Positions 1 through 5,695 of a DNA stretch of 11,220 nucleotides are shown one piece after another. Source of the stretch: SAR202 cluster bacterium. Lineage in GTDB: Bacteria; Chloroflexota; Dehalococcoidia; UBA3495. The stretch's first letter is position 1. Each line of letters begins with the position of its first letter. Where the stretch lies: NCBI GenBank assembly GCA_009392075.1, contig VFHG01000122.1, positions 1 through 11,220 of the forward strand. The letters are read 5' to 3'. The notes below the pieces were generated by a model that had not been told where the DNA came from, made no database searches, and saw nothing but the letters and a program-made list of their open reading frames with translations. The position numbers and the translations under genes were made by a program.

Positions 1-185
1 TTCTTCTTGGACGGACACATACATGTAGTAAGCCAATGCCTTGCCTCCGGGGAGTGTTGTTGCCGGAAATGATATTAACACTCAAACGGCCTCAAGGGTG
101 AATTGCGCAGGGTTAATTTCCGAAAATGGCCCGCAAACCGGCAATGATGAGTGGGGTGGGGCTGCCCTGAAAGCGGATTAACTGT

Positions 186-191
186 TATACT
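186..191 (+). promoter_or_regulatory. Possible -10 box for the helicase gene
   Basis: TATACT matches the TATAAT consensus at five of six bases and lies inside GTTATACT. The same eight bases form the candidate -10 region of the minus-strand oxidoreductase gene near 3557-3564. No good -35 hexamer is visible at 16-18 bases upstream, so this is weak. If used, transcription would start near 198, giving a leader of about 128 bases that includes the hairpin at 215-242. Confidence 0.25.
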
Positions 192-214
192 GAATCAGGC
201 AACGACTAAGTTCG

Positions 215-242
215 TAACACGTACGTCTGGAACGTACGGTTA
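215..242 (+). promoter_or_regulatory. Hairpin in the helicase leader
   Basis: CGTACGT (220-226) pairs perfectly with ACGTACG (232-238) around a five-base loop. TAAC (215-218) pairs with GTTA (239-242) if A219 is bulged, giving an 11-bp stem in total. No T-tract follows, so it is not an ordinary intrinsic terminator. It could be a regulatory leader structure of the RNA helicase mRNA, or a DNA dyad bound by a repressor. The structure is seen; the role is inference. Confidence 0.4.
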
Positions 243-325
243 TGCCGCAATATTTAGTTTGACCGTAATCTTGGGCCTGAGAGTGTGACTTGGCTCGGTA
301 AAGCAGTCAAGGAGTAAACCTCTCA

Positions 326-2044
326 GTGAGTTTCGAAGATTTTTCCCTTCATCCTAAAGTGCTGGCCGGCGTCAGTTCCGTTGGGTTCACCAAACCCACC
401 CCGATTCAGCAACAAGCAATCCCCTTTGCCCTAAAAGGACGCGATGTCCTAGGCTTAGCCCAGACCGGCACCGGCAAGACCGCCGCATTCGCTCTACCCA
501 TCCTCCACCACCTGGCCACCACGCCGCCGAAAAAGGGCGTTCGCTGCCTGGTCATTGCGCCCACCCGGGAACTGGCCGAGCAGATTCTCCAATCTTTCCG
601 GGAATTGGGACAGCACCTCGGTATCAGAAGCATCGCCATCTACGGTGGCGTCTCTAAAGGCCCGCAACTGGCCGGACTACGCAGGGGGGCCCAGATCGTG
701 GTCGCCTGCCCCGGACGGTTACTCGACCATGTGAGCCAGAAGGACATCAACCTCACCGGCGTCGAAATCCTAGTCCTGGACGAAGCAGACACGATGTGTG
801 ACATGGGCTTCTTGCCCGACGTGCGCCGCATCCTGGACCACGTACCCTCCAAACGGCAGACACTTTTCTTCTCCGCCACCATGCCCAATGAGATCAGGAC
901 GCTGGCGGTAAAGATTCTGAAGGACCCGGAAACGGTCCAGATCGGGACCATCGCACCGGCCAAGACCGTGTCCCACTCGCTATACCCAGTTCCGGACAAG
1001 AAGAAACGAGACCTGCTAGTGGCCCTGTTGCAGCAGACTCCCACCGGCCGGGCGCTGGTCTTCACCCGCACCAAACACCGTGCCCGCACGCTGGCCTTGG
1101 AATTAGCGAAACATTCGTTCAGGGTAGCCGCGCTACAGGGGAACATGTCCCAGAACGCCCGTCAGCAGGCGATGGACGGGTTCCGGGCCGGTAAATTCGA
1201 CATCATGGTGGCCACTGACATCGCCGCTCACGGTATCGATGTCCCAGAAGTGTCCCACGTTATCAACTTCGACTTTCCGAACACTGCCGACACCTATCTC
1301 CACCGCATCGGGCGCACCGGCAGGGCCGAGCAGACCGGAGAAGCATTCACCCTCGCCGGGGCCGACGACGCCAACATGGTCCGCGAGGTTGAACGGGAAC
1401 TGGGCGTAAAGATCGAACGAAAGCGCTTGGAAGGGTTCGACTACGGCAACTTCACCCCGGAGGAACAGTTCCGGGAAGAACGGATGGGACTGCGCCGCGC
1501 CGGCGGCCAGAGCAACGGCGGACGAGCTGGACGGAGCACCCGGGATCCAGGACCAAGGACCAATCAGAACAACGGGCAAAACAACCGGCGAAGAAATAAT
1601 GGGTCTTGGAATAACGGGGCTCGGCCAGATCGCTCTCCCGACGCAAGACCCCGGACAGATTCAAACAATGGGAACCGGTCGGACCAGCCCGCTGGCGCAA
1701 CCCCGCAAGGCGGCTCGGACAACGGCCGCCGTACCGAGCAGCCGGTGGGCTTGAACGCACGACCCGGTTATGCCAGTAGACGTCGCTCGCCCCAGCCGTT
1801 AGGACGGGCGCCCCGATCAGAATCGCCCAATGGAAGAAGCTCAGGTCAGATACTAGGCCGACCCCAAGCGACCGAGGCTGAAGACCGTCGCCGGTCAGGC
1901 CAAGTATTGGGACGAAGCACCAGCCCAGATGCATCTAACGGACGGACCAGACGCCCGAAACAGAGCGCTCCGTCGTTCCATCCCCGTCCGGCACGCCCAG
2001 GTAGGCCCGGCAAGCCAGGAAGCCGCCCCGCTGCCCGGCGCTAA
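326..2044 (+). CDS. RhlE-like DEAD-box ATP-dependent RNA helicase
   Basis: ATP-dependent RNA unwinding protein, 572 residues, cytoplasmic, probably acting in ribosome assembly or mRNA remodelling, especially in the cold (family knowledge). All core motifs are visible: Q motif around 20-33 (GFTKPTPIQQQAIP), motif I AQTGTGKT 45-52, Ia PTRELA 79-84, Ib CPGR 128-131, II DEAD 152-155, III SAT 183-185, V ATDIAAHGID 296-305 and VI HRIGRTGR 326-333. The opening MSFEDF and the overall order resemble RhlE. Two motifs differ slightly from the usual form: CPGR for TPGR, and H for R in motif V. From about residue 385 the protein becomes a disordered tail rich in Arg, Asn, Gly, Pro and Ser, with an 18-residue repeat. 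The start is GTG with AAGGAG 11 bases upstream. No terminator is evident before the convergent neighbour, which ends four bases away. Confidence 0.95.
   Translation: MSFEDFSLHPKVLAGVSSVGFTKPTPIQQQAIPFALKGRDVLGLAQTGTGKTAAFALPILHHLATTPPKKGVRCLVIAPTRELAEQILQSFRELGQHLGIRSIAIYGGVSKGPQLAGLRRGAQIVVACPGRLLDHVSQKDINLTGVEILVLDEADTMCDMGFLPDVRRILDHVPSKRQTLFFSATMPNEIRTLAVKILKDPETVQIGTIAPAKTVSHSLYPVPDKKKRDLLVALLQQTPTGRALVFTRTKHRARTLALELAKHSFRVAALQGNMSQNARQQAMDGFRAGKFDIMVATDIAAHGIDVPEVSHVINFDFPNTADTYLHRIGRTGRAEQTGEAFTLAGADDANMVREVERELGVKIERKRLEGFDYGNFTPEEQFREERMGLRRAGGQSNGGRAGRSTRDPGPRTNQNNGQNNRRRNNGSWNNGARPDRSPDARPRTDSNNGNRSDQPAGATPQGGSDNGRRTEQPVGLNARPGYASRRRSPQPLGRAPRSESPNGRSSGQILGRPQATEAEDRRRSGQVLGRSTSPDASNGRTRRPKQSAPSFHPRPARPGRPGKPGSRPAARR
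1577..1954 (+). repeat. Degenerate 18-residue (54-bp) tandem repeat in the helicase tail
   Basis: Glutamines at residues 454, 472, 490, 508 and 526 are spaced exactly 18 apart, and each is followed by two residues and then Gly (QPAG, QPVG, QPLG, QILG, QVLG). Arg follows in the last three units. Asn-Gly recurs in the same register at 430, 448, 466, 502 and 538, with Ser-Arg at 484 and Asp-Arg at 520. About seven units fit residues 418-543, the first two weakly. The DNA has diverged while the peptide is kept: the three Leu-Gly-Arg triplets are coded TTA GGA CGG, CTA GGC CGA and TTG GGA CGA. Confidence 0.75.
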
Positions 2045-2048
2045 CGCC

Positions 2049-2411
2049 CTACCGGGAGCCCGAACTTGTCCGGCGGCCCACCCTTCTTCTACCTAGTTGT
2101 ACCTTCACGCAGACCCACGCCTGAAGGAAGAATAATGGTATGGCCAACGGCGCAGTGAATCCCGCCAGCAACGCAAAGGGTATGGGCACGGCCAGCAGTA
2201 GCGTGGGCAAGAATGTCAGAGGCAGATTACCCCGGCGGTGGTTGACCAAATGGGCCGCCAACGCCATGGCTATCGATTCCGCCACGATCGCACCCAGCCC
2301 CACGCCTAAGAATGCGGCCCCCAGACACTCCAATCCCCCGTCGCAGCGGGCGGCGGCGATAAACCCGCCGGCGTATGCGCCGCCAACGGCTCCGATGGGC
2401 CCAAAGAACAT
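2049..2411 (-). CDS. Small multi-pass membrane protein of unknown function
   Basis: A 120-residue, strongly hydrophobic protein that I cannot name. Likely membrane segments are at about residues 1-21, 28-53, 63-86 and 87-104, with Gly-rich small-residue packing (GAVGGAYAGG; GAAFLGVGLGA). Two cysteines (23 and 29) flank a short acidic/Gly loop after the first segment. A basic loop, HLVNHRRGN (54-62), precedes the third segment, and the C-terminus is Arg-rich (RRRVGRR), which should be cytoplasmic. The reading frame stays open upstream of the chosen ATG, and no good ribosome-binding site precedes it, so the true start is uncertain. A perfect TATAAT lies about 43 bases upstream. It converges on the helicase gene with only four bases between stop codons. 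It could be mistaken for an antisense artefact, but the hydrophobicity pattern argues that it is real. Confidence 0.6.
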   Translation of the reverse strand: MFFGPIGAVGGAYAGGFIAAARCDGGLECLGAAFLGVGLGAIVAESIAMALAAHLVNHRRGNLPLTFLPTLLLAVPIPFALLAGFTAPLAIPLFFLQAWVCVKVQLGRRRVGRRTSSGSR

Positions 2412-2453
2412 GGCGGCGATATACAGTCTGGAGAACTTCGTAGCCTGGGCCTG

Positions 2454-2459
2454 ATTATA
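2454..2459 (-). promoter_or_regulatory. Possible -10 box for the small membrane protein
   Basis: A perfect TATAAT on the minus strand lies 42 bases before the ATG at 2411. A weak -35 (TTATCT, three of six) lies 16 bases further upstream and overlaps the palindrome at 2478-2517. Transcription would start near 2447. Confidence 0.35.
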
Positions 2460-2477
2460 ACCATCGGGATGCCAGAG

Positions 2478-2517
2478 ATAAGAGAAGCGCCCCGTTTAAA
2501 CGGGGCGCTTCTCTTAT
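2478..2517. terminator. Perfect 40-bp palindrome, probable terminator of the oxidoreductase gene
   Basis: Two 20-base arms match without a mismatch or spacer around the centre TTTAAA, with a GCGCCCCG/CGGGGCGC core and AAGAGAAG/CTTCTCTT outer parts. It lies 60 bases beyond the stop of the minus-strand gene at 2578. On either strand the 3' arm ends CTTCTCTTAT, so the T-rich release tract is part of the stem, and the structure could stop transcription from both sides. The same outer arm recurs in the terminator at 7181-7220. Confidence 0.75.
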
Positions 2518-2577
2518 GAATCAAAGTTTCTGGGATTTGCCGCGACAGGCTTACGGGCTTGTGTCATGATTTCATAA

Positions 2578-3510
2578 CTAACGCTTGATTGGGAACATGG
2601 GCAGCAGTTCTTCGCCCAGAATATCAAGCTGCTCCATGGTCTCATCGGCGGGACAGAGAGGGCGCATCACGAATTTGGAACCGCCTGCATCGATATATCT
2701 CTGTACGTATTCCGCCACCTTCTCCACTGGACCCACCGCGGTGAATTCGGTGAAATGTGCGTCGGGCCGGGGACGCGTCACGAACCGGCTGGCCTTCTCG
2801 GTAGCCTCCGCCACATCGTCTGAGATGTAATAACCCATCAGGACACCGACATGGTCGTCTTCGATCTCACGGTGGTATTCGTTGGCGGTCTCAAAGAGGA
2901 TGCTGCAACCCTCATTCACTTCCTCGGGCGTTGCGCTGGAGACCAGCCAACCGTCGCCGACCCGCCCAACCCGCCTGGCGGCGGCGGGTGACCGGCCTCC
3001 GATCCAGACCGGCGTGGAAGGCTGCAAGTACGGCTTTGGGGTGACGGTCACATTGTGGCAGGTGAAGAACTCGCCCTCGTGCGTTACATCTTCCTCTTCC
3101 CACAGGCGGCGCATCAATTGAATCGCCTCATCTGTTCGGGGGCCGCGCCGTTCTTTGGTCACGCCGCAAGCCTCGTATTCCTCCGGCTCCTCTTGGCCCA
3201 GTCCTACCGCGGGGAAGAACCGTCCTTGGGACAGGTAGTCCAGGGTGGCGACCTGCTTGGCCAGCACCACGGGATTACGCAGGGGCATTGCCAGCACGCT
3301 GGTCCCAACCTTTAGCCGGTCGGAATACGCTAGGACCATGGAACAGGCCATCATGGGCTCAAGACTGAACTTCTCGCCAACGATCCGGTCGCTAAGCCAG
3401 AGGGAGTCGTAGCCGTGTTTGTCGCCAACTTCTACCAACTTTCGAAGATCGTCGTGGTTCTCTCCACCCTCTCCGTAGGCTCCTGGCATGTAACCGATGG
3501 CGATACTCAT
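2578..3510 (-). CDS. Luciferase-like (LLM class) flavin/F420-dependent oxidoreductase
   Basis: A 310-residue TIM-barrel protein of the luciferase-like monooxygenase superfamily, whose members use FMN or F420 to oxidise or reduce small organic substrates in the cytoplasm. Family signatures are DSLWLSDRI (35-43), VGTSVLAMPLRNPVVLAKQ (68-86), the LDYLSQGRF segment (90-98) ending in AVGLG (101-105), and PVWIGGRSPAAARRVGRVGDGWL (start 167). The GPVEKVAEYVQRYIDAG stretch (260-276) is the usual C-terminal helix region. Length is normal for single-subunit members. The cofactor (FMN versus F420) and the substrate cannot be read from the sequence. The ATG start has AGAGAG five bases upstream, a modest ribosome-binding site. 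It is probably monocistronic: its own candidate promoter lies behind it and a strong terminator follows. Its leader resembles that of the epimerase gene upstream. Confidence 0.88.
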   Translation of the reverse strand: MSIAIGYMPGAYGEGGENHDDLRKLVEVGDKHGYDSLWLSDRIVGEKFSLEPMMACSMVLAYSDRLKVGTSVLAMPLRNPVVLAKQVATLDYLSQGRFFPAVGLGQEEPEEYEACGVTKERRGPRTDEAIQLMRRLWEEEDVTHEGEFFTCHNVTVTPKPYLQPSTPVWIGGRSPAAARRVGRVGDGWLVSSATPEEVNEGCSILFETANEYHREIEDDHVGVLMGYYISDDVAEATEKASRFVTRPRPDAHFTEFTAVGPVEKVAEYVQRYIDAGGSKFVMRPLCPADETMEQLDILGEELLPMFPIKR

Positions 3511-3521
3511 TGAATCTCTCT

Positions 3522-3553
3522 AAAGCAGACGTTTATTGGCGTTCGAGGCTGGC
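3522..3553 (-). repeat. Shared leader element, copy 1 (oxidoreductase gene)
   Basis: Read on the minus strand, the blocks GCCAGCCT, then TAAACG, then TCTGCTTT appear in that order within 32 bases and end 11 bases before the ATG. The epimerase gene has the same three blocks in 33 bases at the same distance from its ATG. With the candidate -10 just upstream, the element would lie in the mRNA 5' leader. Confidence 0.5.
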
Positions 3554-3556
3554 CTA

Positions 3557-3562
3557 AGTATA
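3557..3562 (-). promoter_or_regulatory. Possible -10 box for the oxidoreductase gene
   Basis: TATACT on the minus strand matches five of six consensus bases; transcription would start near 3550, about 40 bases before the ATG. No convincing -35 hexamer is visible. Confidence 0.35.
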
Positions 3563-3585
3563 ACCCAATCCGGCTCGAACCCGAC

Positions 3586-4527
3586 TTAACCGGCGATGGG
3601 GTCCATCCCGGCCTCGGTGCGGGCGTCGTTGATGTGGTCAAGTATCCGTTGCCGCAGTGGCGCGATCTCGTAGCCGATGTCGGCCAGCATCCGGCTGTTG
3701 TCGACGTTGTAGACGTGGGGCACCAACTGGTCGCCGGTGGAGATCTCGGCGGCGGGGATGATGTCTCGGACGATGTCAGCCATGTCTTTGATCGTGCACA
3801 TGCTGCCGCCGCTGATGTAGATCGGATGGTTCAGGTTCTCGGCTAGGGCGGTTCTAACGAATATCTCGGCTGCGTCCTCGGCGTGGATCATGGGCGATTG
3901 CTCGTCCTGGTGGAAGGGCATGCTCACCGGCTTGCCGATGGCCGGCAGAGACATCATAAGCCCGCCGATCATGCCAGTCATGCCGGTGACCCTGCCGTGG
4001 CCGAACACCGTGCAGATGCGCACCCCTCTCAGGTCCAGGCCGTGCCGGTCGATATAACGTTTGGCTGAGAAGTCGTTTACCGACTTTGTCATGCCGTAGA
4101 CGTTGATCGGGTCGTTGAGGTCGTCTTCGTTTATCGGCCGTTCGCCGAAGGTTGTCTGGACGCCGTAGACGGCGATGGAGCTGGCGTAGACCACCCTTTC
4201 GATGCCGGTCCAGCGGGCAGCCTCGAAAACGTTATTGGTACCGCCGATGTTGACCTGCATGGCGTAGTGGTGCCGTTCCTCGGTGTCTGGGGGAAGCAGA
4301 GCGGCCATGTGGATGATCTTGCGGACCCCGTTGGTGTTGATGGCTTCTAGCAGATGGGGCAGTTGGGTCACATCGCCCCGGTACATCTTGATGCGGTCCA
4401 GGTAGGGCTCCAGGGTGGCCCGGGGCGGTGCTAGGTCGAAGCAGACCACCTCTTCTCCCCGGTCCAATAATTTGCGAATGATTCTATTGCCGATGAATCC
4501 GGTGCCGCCAGTGACCATCACGGACAT
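3586..4527 (-). CDS. NAD-dependent epimerase/dehydratase (extended SDR family)
   Basis: A 313-residue extended short-chain dehydrogenase/reductase, the family that includes nucleotide-sugar epimerases and dehydratases and several hydroxysteroid or alcohol dehydrogenases. Seen: the Rossmann glycine motif GGTGFIG (7-13), an acidic residue at the end of the second strand (Asp31) favouring NAD over NADP, GDV (51-53), HMAALLPP (73-80), the serine-bearing VVYASSIAVYG (112-122) and the catalytic pair in YGMTK (Tyr144, Lys148). The C-terminal half, including SPMIHAEDAAEIFV (211-224), has the usual substrate-domain layout. The substrate is not predictable; no sugar-biosynthesis genes lie nearby. The ATG has a strong ribosome-binding site (CGGAGG, six-base spacing). 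It is followed by the oxidoreductase gene 75 bases downstream on the same strand, but each seems to have its own promoter. The similar leaders hint that the two genes may be controlled together. Confidence 0.88.
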   Translation of the reverse strand: MSVMVTGGTGFIGNRIIRKLLDRGEEVVCFDLAPPRATLEPYLDRIKMYRGDVTQLPHLLEAINTNGVRKIIHMAALLPPDTEERHHYAMQVNIGGTNNVFEAARWTGIERVVYASSIAVYGVQTTFGERPINEDDLNDPINVYGMTKSVNDFSAKRYIDRHGLDLRGVRICTVFGHGRVTGMTGMIGGLMMSLPAIGKPVSMPFHQDEQSPMIHAEDAAEIFVRTALAENLNHPIYISGGSMCTIKDMADIVRDIIPAAEISTGDQLVPHVYNVDNSRMLADIGYEIAPLRQRILDHINDARTEAGMDPIAG

Positions 4528-4539
4528 AAGTTGCCTCCG

Positions 4540-4572
4540 AAAGCAGAGCTGCGTTTAACGCGCCAGGCTGGC
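4540..4572 (-). repeat. Shared leader element, copy 2 (epimerase gene)
   Basis: Minus-strand blocks GCCAGCCT, TTAAACG and TCTGCTTT in the same order and at nearly the same spacing as copy 1 at 3522-3553, ending 12 bases before the ATG and immediately upstream of the ribosome-binding site. The genes behind the two copies are not homologous, so the similarity is not due to coding sequence. Confidence 0.5.
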
Positions 4573-4583
4573 GAGTTCCGTAA

Positions 4584-4612
4584 ATCATATAGGCGCGGAG
4601 GAGACCCCGCAA
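4584..4612 (-). promoter_or_regulatory. Candidate promoter of the epimerase gene
   Basis: On the minus strand TTGCGG (4612-4607) and TATGAT (4589-4584) are 17 bases apart. The -10 matches five of six bases and the -35 three of six. Transcription would begin near 4577, so the shared leader element would start almost at the mRNA 5' end. Confidence 0.4.
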
Positions 4613-4680
4613 TGCCGGTCTGGATTTACATAAAAACGGGCAAATGTCTTGACCCTAATCAACGAGATGCTCATAAATAG
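4612..4680 (+). CDS. Possible 22-residue micro-ORF
   Basis: ATG at 4612 is preceded by GGAGGAG (4597-4603) with eight-base spacing, a near-ideal ribosome-binding site, and the frame runs 22 codons to TAG. The peptide begins MPVWIYIKTGKC and has no feature I recognise. No good plus-strand promoter is seen upstream, and the same bases overlap the candidate epimerase promoter on the other strand. It may well be chance. Confidence 0.15.
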   Translation: MPVWIYIKTGKCLDPNQRDAHK

Positions 4681-4823
4681 CGGCAATAAGCTAGAAATTA
4701 GATTGGTGCGCACACGATTGCTGTTTGCCATACTGCTAATGTGAAGCAGGCGGACTGTTCCGCAAACTGAGTCGGGGGTAATTAAGATGCGGAAAATACG
4801 AATTCATCCTTGCTCCATGGCGG

Positions 4824-5561
4824 CTAAAGCGGCCGCTTGCCCGGGATTCCAACGCCTCTAGGGTAACGGGCTGGGGTTAGCATCGTTTTCTCCACGGATA
4901 TAACAACCCGGTCGTCGGTGAGTCCGTCGACTATCACCGTGGACACCCTTTCTATGTGCCCGCCCAACTCTTTCAGGGCGTTCTCCGCCGAGTACTGTTC
5001 CGACCAGTCGCCACCGTGCTTCAGGGCGACCAGCCGCCCACCGGGCTTACAGAAGGGCAAGCTGAATTCCAACAGCAACGGGAGCTTGGCCAATGCCCGC
5101 ACCACCACCAGGTCAAAGGCATCCCTTAGGTCATTCTCATGGGCCAGGTCCTCGGCGCGCCCGGTATAGATAGAAACGCTTTCCAGGCTAAGCTTGTCCA
5201 CGATGTGATGCAGGAAGGCTGTCTTCTTGGCAACAGATTCCACCAGGGCAAGTTTTATCTCGGGGAAGACCAGTTTTAGCGCCAAGCCAGGCAATCCGGC
5301 CCCTGCGCCTACGTCGATCATTCGTAATGGCACGTTCTCAGAGTTGGCCAGGGCCTCGCCTTCTGTGAGACACACCGTTAACGAGTCCAAGAAATGCTTG
5401 ACCTGCACATCGTCGTACTCGATGATGGCGGTCAGGTTGGCCCGTTTATTCCAGTCGGCCAACTCGTGGAAATAGACCTCGAACTGGTCCAGTTGTTCAT
5501 CGGACACGGGGATGCCCAATTGGTATGCGCCGGCCTTCAGTAGTTCCATTCTTTCAGGCAT
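4824..5561 (-). CDS. rsmG: 16S rRNA (guanine-N7) methyltransferase RsmG
   Basis: Transfers a methyl group from SAM to N7 of a guanine in the 530 loop of 16S rRNA (G527 in E. coli). At 245 residues it is slightly longer than the E. coli protein and complete. Seen: WNKRANLTAI (37-46) and VKHFLDSL (54-61), the SAM-binding loop IDVGAGAGLPG (82-92), the acidic strand end in LVES (106-109), KKTAFL (112-117), GRAEDLA (134-140), VVVRALA (152-158) and the typical basic C-terminus, here PGKRPL. It is not beside parA/parB or mnmG as in many bacteria. The first ATG lies eight bases after a perfect TATAAT, leaving no room for a ribosome-binding site, so the mRNA may be leaderless. A second in-frame ATG four codons later is an alternative. 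Confidence 0.95.
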   Translation of the reverse strand: MPERMELLKAGAYQLGIPVSDEQLDQFEVYFHELADWNKRANLTAIIEYDDVQVKHFLDSLTVCLTEGEALANSENVPLRMIDVGAGAGLPGLALKLVFPEIKLALVESVAKKTAFLHHIVDKLSLESVSIYTGRAEDLAHENDLRDAFDLVVVRALAKLPLLLEFSLPFCKPGGRLVALKHGGDWSEQYSAENALKELGGHIERVSTVIVDGLTDDRVVISVEKTMLTPARYPRGVGIPGKRPL

Positions 5562-5569
5562 ATCCGACT

Positions 5570-5575
5570 ATTATA
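5570..5575 (-). promoter_or_regulatory. -10 box of rsmG
   Basis: A perfect minus-strand TATAAT lies eight bases before the rsmG ATG. Transcription would start within about three bases of the start codon. CGGCCCGGCT sits directly against it on its upstream side. No good -35 is seen. Confidence 0.5.
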
Positions 5576-5667
5576 GCCGGGCCGATTCAGTCGCAGGGCA
5601 CGTTCGGCCAAATTGACACCGTGAGAAGCCGGGCCGTAAAATGACCACCAACGCCCGGCTAGCCCGG
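5575..5667. promoter_or_regulatory. Repeated AGCCGGGC boxes in the divergent promoter region
   Basis: The 10-mer AGCCGGGCCG occurs at 5575-5584 and again at 5627-5636. Its inverse GCCCGGCT lies at 5653-5660, and a partial copy AGCCCGG follows at 5661-5667. The first copy abuts the rsmG -10 and the second abuts the rightward -10 (TAAAAT). The copies at 5627-5634 and 5653-5660 form an 8-bp inverted repeat with an 18-base gap spanning the -10 and the expected start point. This is the arrangement of an operator; the binding protein is unknown. Confidence 0.45.
5613..5642 (+). promoter_or_regulatory. Strong candidate promoter of the RAM-domain gene
   Basis: A perfect TTGACA (5613-5618) and TAAAAT (5637-5642, five of six) are separated by 18 bases. 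Transcription would begin near 5649, giving a leader of about 47 bases before the ATG at 5696. This is the best promoter match in the window and probably serves the acyl-CoA dehydrogenase gene as well. Confidence 0.65.
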
Positions 5668-5695
5668 TAATGACCAGGGCCGAAGTGAGGGAACC

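Larger units (their letters stand above)
1..325. other. Upstream region without a convincing gene
   Basis: This stretch precedes the helicase gene and holds no supported coding region. Frames open at the left edge (stops near 25, 72 and 101 on the plus strand) give short peptides I do not recognise. It is less G+C-rich than the genes around it. The right half contains a TATACT hexamer at 186-191, an imperfect hairpin at 215-242 and an AAGGAG ribosome-binding site at 309-314, so it reads as the promoter and leader of the helicase gene. The first 150 bases hold nothing I can assign. Confidence 0.6.
4528..4823. other. Spacer between epimerase and rsmG
   Basis: About 296 bases without a clear gene. 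The left end holds the epimerase leader and promoter. GCGGA/TCCGC with a four-base loop at 4750-4763 forms a small hairpin downstream of rsmG, but no T-tract follows on the minus strand, so it is a poor terminator. Two very short plus-strand frames with purine-rich sequence upstream occur at 4612 and 4787. The rest is A+T-richer than the genes and shows nothing I can assign. Confidence 0.5.

Noticed and set aside
1..101. Possible end or start of a gene at the left edge
   Set aside because: Three plus frames stop within 101 bases with unrecognisable peptides, and a minus-strand ATG near 22 lacks a well-spaced ribosome-binding site; too little sequence to call.
640..1146. 168-codon open frame antisense to the helicase
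   Set aside because: Its translation shows no domain or sensible composition, and the opposite strand encodes conserved DEAD-box motifs throughout; it is a shadow frame.
2140..2454. 104-codon plus-strand frame opposite the small membrane protein
   Set aside because: Composition is Ala/Pro/Asn-rich without structure, whereas the minus strand gives a coherent membrane-protein pattern.
4750..4763. Small hairpin GCGGA-CTGT-TCCGC as the rsmG terminator
   Set aside because: Only five base pairs and no T-tract on the minus strand.
4827..4838. Perfect 12-bp palindrome AAGCGGCCGCTT
   Set aside because: It lies inside the rsmG 3' end, has no T-tract and no loop room for a good hairpin; likely chance or codon-driven.
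4787..4861. 24-codon plus-strand frame preceded by GGGGGT
   Set aside because: It runs into the 3' end of rsmG on the other strand, the ribosome-binding site is poor, and the peptide shows nothing recognisable.
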